From: Dactylosporangium roseum
GTDB lineage: Bacteria > Actinomycetota > Actinomycetes > Mycobacteriales > Micromonosporaceae
Direction of reading: 5' to 3'
Assembly (NCBI RefSeq): GCF_025264685.1
Contig: NZ_CP073721.1
Coordinates: 5,571,001 to 5,635,000 of the forward strand
Length of the DNA: 64,000 nucleotides
Positions 63,341 to 64,000 of this stretch are shown in pieces; position 1 is the first letter of the stretch, and the number at the start of each line of letters is the position of its first letter. The position numbers were made by a program, and so were the translations under genes. Under the pieces are notes generated by a model. It was given only the letters and a program-made list of their open reading frames with translations, was not told the DNA's origin and searched no databases.

Positions 63341-63736
63341 ATGTCGCCGCTTCGTTGGGGCCTTCGGGGGTTCGGGCTATTCGTGTTGACGACCGTCGTC
63401 GTCTCGTTCGTGCACCTCACAACCTTCGGGAAAGGCTATCAAGACCTGGCGAGAGGGTCGGTCGCTCCCGTCGCGGGCGGCACCATGTACCTGGCACTGC
63501 TCATCCTGCTCGGGGTCGCAGTTCCGTCGGCCATGGCGATATTCTGCGTGTATCTCCTCGGGCGCAGGTTCGGAGCATCCCGCGTGGTCGTGATCGGTCC
63601 CGTCCTGCTTCTCCTGGCAATGGTTCCGCTGTTCATCATTGAGGTTTCCTTCAGGAGGGCGTCGGTATTCATCCCATACGGAATCGGCCAGATCCTGGCT
63701 GGTCTATTCCTTTCGCGCTCGTTTCCGAGGTTGTGA
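63341..63736 (+). CDS. Small integral membrane protein
   Basis: 131 aa from ATG 63341 (MSPLRWGLRGFGLFVLTTVV); an in-frame GTG at 63272 is upstream. Four hydrophobic segments (GLFVLTTVVVSFVHL, GTMYLALLILLGVAVPSAMA, VVVIGPVLLLLAMVPLFIIE, YGIGQILAGLFL). No family is recognised. It lies 88 bp after the RHS remnant on the same strand, a position where immunity-type membrane proteins often occur; this is only a suggestion. AGGAT precedes the start. Confidence 0.6.
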   Translation: MSPLRWGLRGFGLFVLTTVVVSFVHLTTFGKGYQDLARGSVAPVAGGTMYLALLILLGVAVPSAMAIFCVYLLGRRFGASRVVVIGPVLLLLAMVPLFIIEVSFRRASVFIPYGIGQILAGLFLSRSFPRL

Positions 63737-64000
63737 GGCCCCTCTTGGTCCGATAACGCCCTGGACGGCGCTTGCGGTCGTACGCCGACGGGCAGGCGAT
63801 GCCGTCGTTGGTCAACCCGCGAGCGATCGAGGTCATGCCCCGCCCGGCGACGTACTCGGTGAAGATCCGCTGCACGATCGGCGCGGTGACCGGGTCGGGC
63901 TCCAGCCGGTGCAGCCGCCTGCCCAGGGCCGCCTTGGCCGGATTCGGGTGCGGGCCGGCGTCGGCGAGCCGGTAACCGTACGGCGGGTGACCGCCCAGGA
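63669..64000 (-). pseudogene. Serine recombinase fragment running off the right edge
   Basis: The minus-strand frame entering from the right edge reads GGHPPYGYRLADAGPHPNPA KAALGRRLHRLEPDPVTAPI VQRIFTEYVAGRGMTSIARG LTNDGIACPSAYDRKR, the recombinase (middle) domain of a large serine recombinase. After about 63756 the match ends, and the frame stops at 63669 without the zinc-ribbon and coiled-coil parts. The N-terminal resolvase domain would lie beyond the window. Truncated, with its tail overlapping the 3' end of the convergent membrane-protein gene. Confidence 0.65.

Overview
The window is high-GC DNA with long dense ORFs, frequent GTG/TTG starts, GGAGG-type ribosome binding sites and typical actinobacterial gene families: a type VII secretion FtsK/SpoIIIE ATPase, SARP regulators, SigE-family and zf-HC2-partnered ECF systems, and an actinobacterial-type sortase. 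It most likely comes from a filamentous or sporulating actinobacterium; Micromonosporaceae or a relative is my best guess, by inference only.

Layout. (1) 0.2-8.0 kb, + strand: a type VII (ESX-like) secretion module with a fused three-ATPase EccC, a long WXG100-like protein with a proline/glycine-rich tail, and a beta-helix/CbxX-type AAA+ (EccA-like) protein. A 24-bp palindrome separates it from the next block. (2) 8.1-24.3 kb, almost entirely - strand: a coherent import-and-catabolism locus. In transcription order it holds a GntR regulator, a translationally coupled 26-codon ORF, a 16-bp perfect palindrome, a TPR protein, an AstE/aspartoacylase-type metallohydrolase, OppD/OppF ATPases, an M19 dipeptidase homologue, OppB/OppC permeases, an OppA-type lipoprotein, a hairpin, an amidase, a second M19 homologue, a semialdehyde dehydrogenase, a class III CoA transferase and a glutaryl-CoA-dehydrogenase-like enzyme. 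The gene set suggests uptake of a small peptide or amide, hydrolysis, oxidation of a semialdehyde to a dicarboxylate (possibly glutarate), CoA activation and oxidative decarboxylation. The true substrate is unknown. This is the best candidate for an undescribed system.

(3) 24.6-36.5 kb: an accessory region with several small exported proteins, an M23-type peptidase, a serine hydrolase, a SARP-NACHT membrane regulator, and decayed genes (permease-prefix/XRE, YefM-YoeB, and a truncated ASCH-domain copy that matches 52 kb in inverted orientation). (4) 36.5-54 kb: an AfsR-like SARP-NB-ARC-TPR regulator and many single-gene functions (FAD monooxygenase with TetR, frameshifted RpiR, AraC regulators, YdeI, SDR, DJ-1/GlxA pair, GyrB-like ATPase, ASCH/HhH protein), ending in an isolated dTDP-glucose 4,6-dehydratase. 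(5) 54-57 kb: a mosaic of broken genes (NUDIX, MFS, serine recombinase), a 23-bp-arm hairpin repeat, a membrane protein and a cupin. (6) 57.3-62.2 kb, - strand: two ECF sigma/anti-sigma units followed by a class F sortase and a DUF4397 surface/secreted protein. (7) 62.5-64 kb: a truncated IS transposase fused to an RHS-repeat remnant, a small membrane protein and a serine recombinase fragment running off the right edge.

The first 24 kb reads as intact, co-oriented blocks. The remaining 40 kb is rich in remnants, repeats and isolated genes, as expected of a chromosomal accessory region. No tRNA, rRNA or CRISPR array was recognised.
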